Assembly (NCBI RefSeq): GCF_041146395.1
Contig: NC_090989.1
Span: 54,462,501-54,526,500 of the forward strand
Source of the DNA: Eulemur rufifrons
Taxonomy: Eukaryota > Chordata > Mammalia > Primates > Lemuridae
DNA: 64,000 bases
Reading direction: 5' to 3'
Of this stretch, positions 61,915 through 64,000 are shown piece after piece. The stretch's first letter is position 1. Every line of letters starts with the position of its first letter. The notes below the pieces were generated by a model, which did no database searches, had not been told where the DNA came from, and saw only the letters and a program-made list of their open reading frames with translations. A program made the translations under genes and the position numbers.

Positions 61915-63290
61915 TCTTACAGACTCTTTAATAAGTGGTGTTGGGACAGCTGTATGTCCACGTACAGAAGAATGAAATTAGACCCTCATCTCATACTATA
62001 TACAAAAATCAACACAAAATAGATAAAAATTTAAATGTAAAACCTGAAACTATAGAACTACTAGAGGAAAACATATGGAAAAACTCCATGATATTGTTCT
62101 GGGCAATACTTTTTTGGACATAAGCTCAAAAGCACAGGCAAAAAAAGAAAAATTAAATGCACAAGAATAAATCAAACAAAAAAGTTTCTGCACATCCAAG
62201 AAGAATAAAGAAACAACTGATGAAATGGTAGAAAATATTTGCATATCATATATCTAATAAGCAGTTAATATCAAAACATATAAAAAAACTCAGCTCAATA
62301 GTAAGAAAACAACCCGATTAAAAAATAGACAAAGAATCTGAAAGGACATTTCTCCAGATAATACACACAAATAGCTCATAGATATACCAGAAGTTCTCAA
62401 AAATCACAAATTATCAGAACAATGCAAATTAAAACCACAATAAGATATCGCTTTACATCTTTTGAAATAGCTATAATAAAAAAGATGAAAGATTACAAGT
62501 GTTGGAGAGAACATGTGATAAAAAGGAAACCCTTGCACACTATTTGTGGAAATATAAATTACTACAGTCATTATGGAAAACAGTAGGAAGTTCCTCAAAA
62601 TATTATAAATAGAACTACCACATGATCCAGTAATCCCACTACCGTGTACATATCTAAAAGGAATGAAATAAGTATGTCAAAGAAGATCTCTGCACTCAAA
62701 TATTAATTGCAGCATTATTCACATTAGCCAAGATACAGAATCAACCTAGGTGTTCATTAATGGATGAATAGATAAAGAAAATGTGATACACCCACAGCCA
62801 CACACACACAAACCAGAATGCTATTCCCCCTTAAAAAAGAAGGAAATCTTGTCATATGTGACCACACAGATGAACCTGGAGGACATTATGTTAAGTGAAA
62901 TAAGCCTGGCACAGGAAGACAAATGCCACATGATCTCACTTATACGTAGAATCTAAAAAAGTTGAGCTCATAGAAGTAGAGTGTAGAATGATGTTTATGA
63001 GGAGCTGGTGGGGAGGAGGTTGAGGAGATATTGGCCTCAAAATTTTAGTTAGATAGGAGGAATAAATTTAAGAGAGCTGTTGTACAACATGGTGAATATA
63101 GTTAATAACAATGTACTGTAATTTTAAAATTGCTAAGGGCAGTTTTTAGGTGTTCTCACCACAAAAGTAGCATAAGCTTGAAGTAGTACATATGTTAGCT
63201 CAAAGTAGCAGTTCCACAACATATTTCAATACAACATGTTGTACAAGATTAATATATATAATTTTTATTTGTCAAATAAATAAATAAAAT
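61915..63290 (+). mobile_element. Old L1 ORF2 end and 3'UTR, plus strand
   Basis: Sense L1 text: 'aaacctgaaactatagaac', 'aagtttctgcacatccaag', 'aactaccacatgatccagtaatc', 'acctggaggacattatgttaag', 'atgccacatgatctcactta', ending 'gtcaaataaataaataaaatg'. ORF2 is broken by many stops and only short frames remain. About 1.4 kb is retained, 5'-truncated. It starts about 70 bases after the LTR-like repeat. Confidence 0.88.
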
Positions 63291-63294
63291 GCTA

Positions 63295-64000
63295 AATTAA
63301 AAATATATTAAAACATAAGATCCTAAAAATAATTAGGATTTAATCAGTGGAAACAGCAACTTTAAACTTTCTGGGTATAAGAATATGTACAAGTTACTTA
63401 GCATCTTGCTACACAAGCTTTCTCACTTATAAAGTTAGAAATATTTAGCTTTCTAATTGTAAAGACTTAGAAGTAATATACATAAAACATTTACCAAATA
63501 CTCAGGAATGAATACATTATTACTTCTATGAAAACAGAAAGGCTTTAGGTTCTTTTTCCCCGATGTCATCTTCCATTTTCTAGGATGGCATCCAGTAACT
63601 GGTTTAATCATAGGTCCAAGATCCATAGCTCTTTGAGCTGCATGTGGAACACTGGCTGTGCCGTTCTCACAGCAGCTCTCTTCTAGAATTGAACCAAAGG
63701 TGCTACTTTAAATACTAAGGGGCTTTTCATTTTAGTAATTGGTGTCACTGGCCCCATCACTTGAAACTAATTCAAGTAGTATTTCTTCTTTTTGCACATA
63801 TATCTATTACACATCCATCAGCAATACTGATCTTAGTAGATGCCAGATCCACCTTCAGTACTTCAGTGTCCTCAAGCTGCAATTTGGTTTCTTGAAGCTG
63901 ACCTCCAATTTTAGGAAGAAGTGGTTCATGAAGCATTTTAAATTCTAAATCATGATTCTTAGTTTGGTATTCTTACGCATGTCTTCAATATCTACAAAAG
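63295..64000. other. Unique-looking sequence
   Basis: No gene or named repeat is visible. The 69-codon frame at 63739-63948 has no recognised domain. Confidence 0.4.

Overview
The window looks like a stretch of mammalian nuclear DNA with no host gene, probably from a lemur-like (strepsirrhine) primate. It is AT-rich. I found no convincing host exon, no reading frame much above 180 codons, no RNA gene, and no bacterial or viral gene set. The organism call rests on three Alu elements whose middle carries an extra 'Ctatatatttttagtt...agataatttctttc' type segment. That layout is one I associate with lemur Alus. Several L1 3' ends also share a 3'UTR and ORF2 C-terminus (ending ...YSPSNWF) that I associate with strepsirrhine L1. 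These lineage assignments come from memory and were not checked by a search.

Nearly all the interpretable content is mobile DNA in nested layers. At 4.7-8.0 kb a mariner DNA transposon carries a decayed DD34D transposase. It was split by an L1 with a 5' inversion, which in turn was hit by an Alu. An old L1 ORF2 relic lies at about 11.4-11.7 kb and a MER1-group hAT fragment at 12.2-12.5 kb. A nearly full-length 2461-bp hAT element at 18.0-20.5 kb has matching terminal inverted repeats, an 8-bp target duplication and a broken BED-finger transposase on the minus strand.

Between 22.9 and 31 kb there are L1 3' ends, an ERV1-type solo LTR inside an L2, MLT1 LTRs (one split by an Alu), and another Alu with a perfect 18-bp target duplication. 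An endogenous ERV-L pol relic (minus strand, about 37.0-38.65 kb) is split by an L1 3' end. The 41.3-44.6 kb region is a stack of L1 pieces: an old 5'UTR, a younger ORF2/3'UTR and an older 3' end. The rest holds MIR, MLT1 and LTR fragments, a Tigger2-like element (53.6-54.1 kb), an L1 piece lacking its own 3' end (52.0 kb), an LTR-like repeat abutting an L1 (61.3-63.3 kb), and several microsatellites. The intervals between are unique-looking AT-rich sequence.

None of the transposon reading frames is intact, so nothing here forms a working pathway. I saw no sign of a new biological system. The value of the window is as a record of nested insertions, several with readable junctions. All family names come from sequence recognition without a database search and should be treated as provisional.
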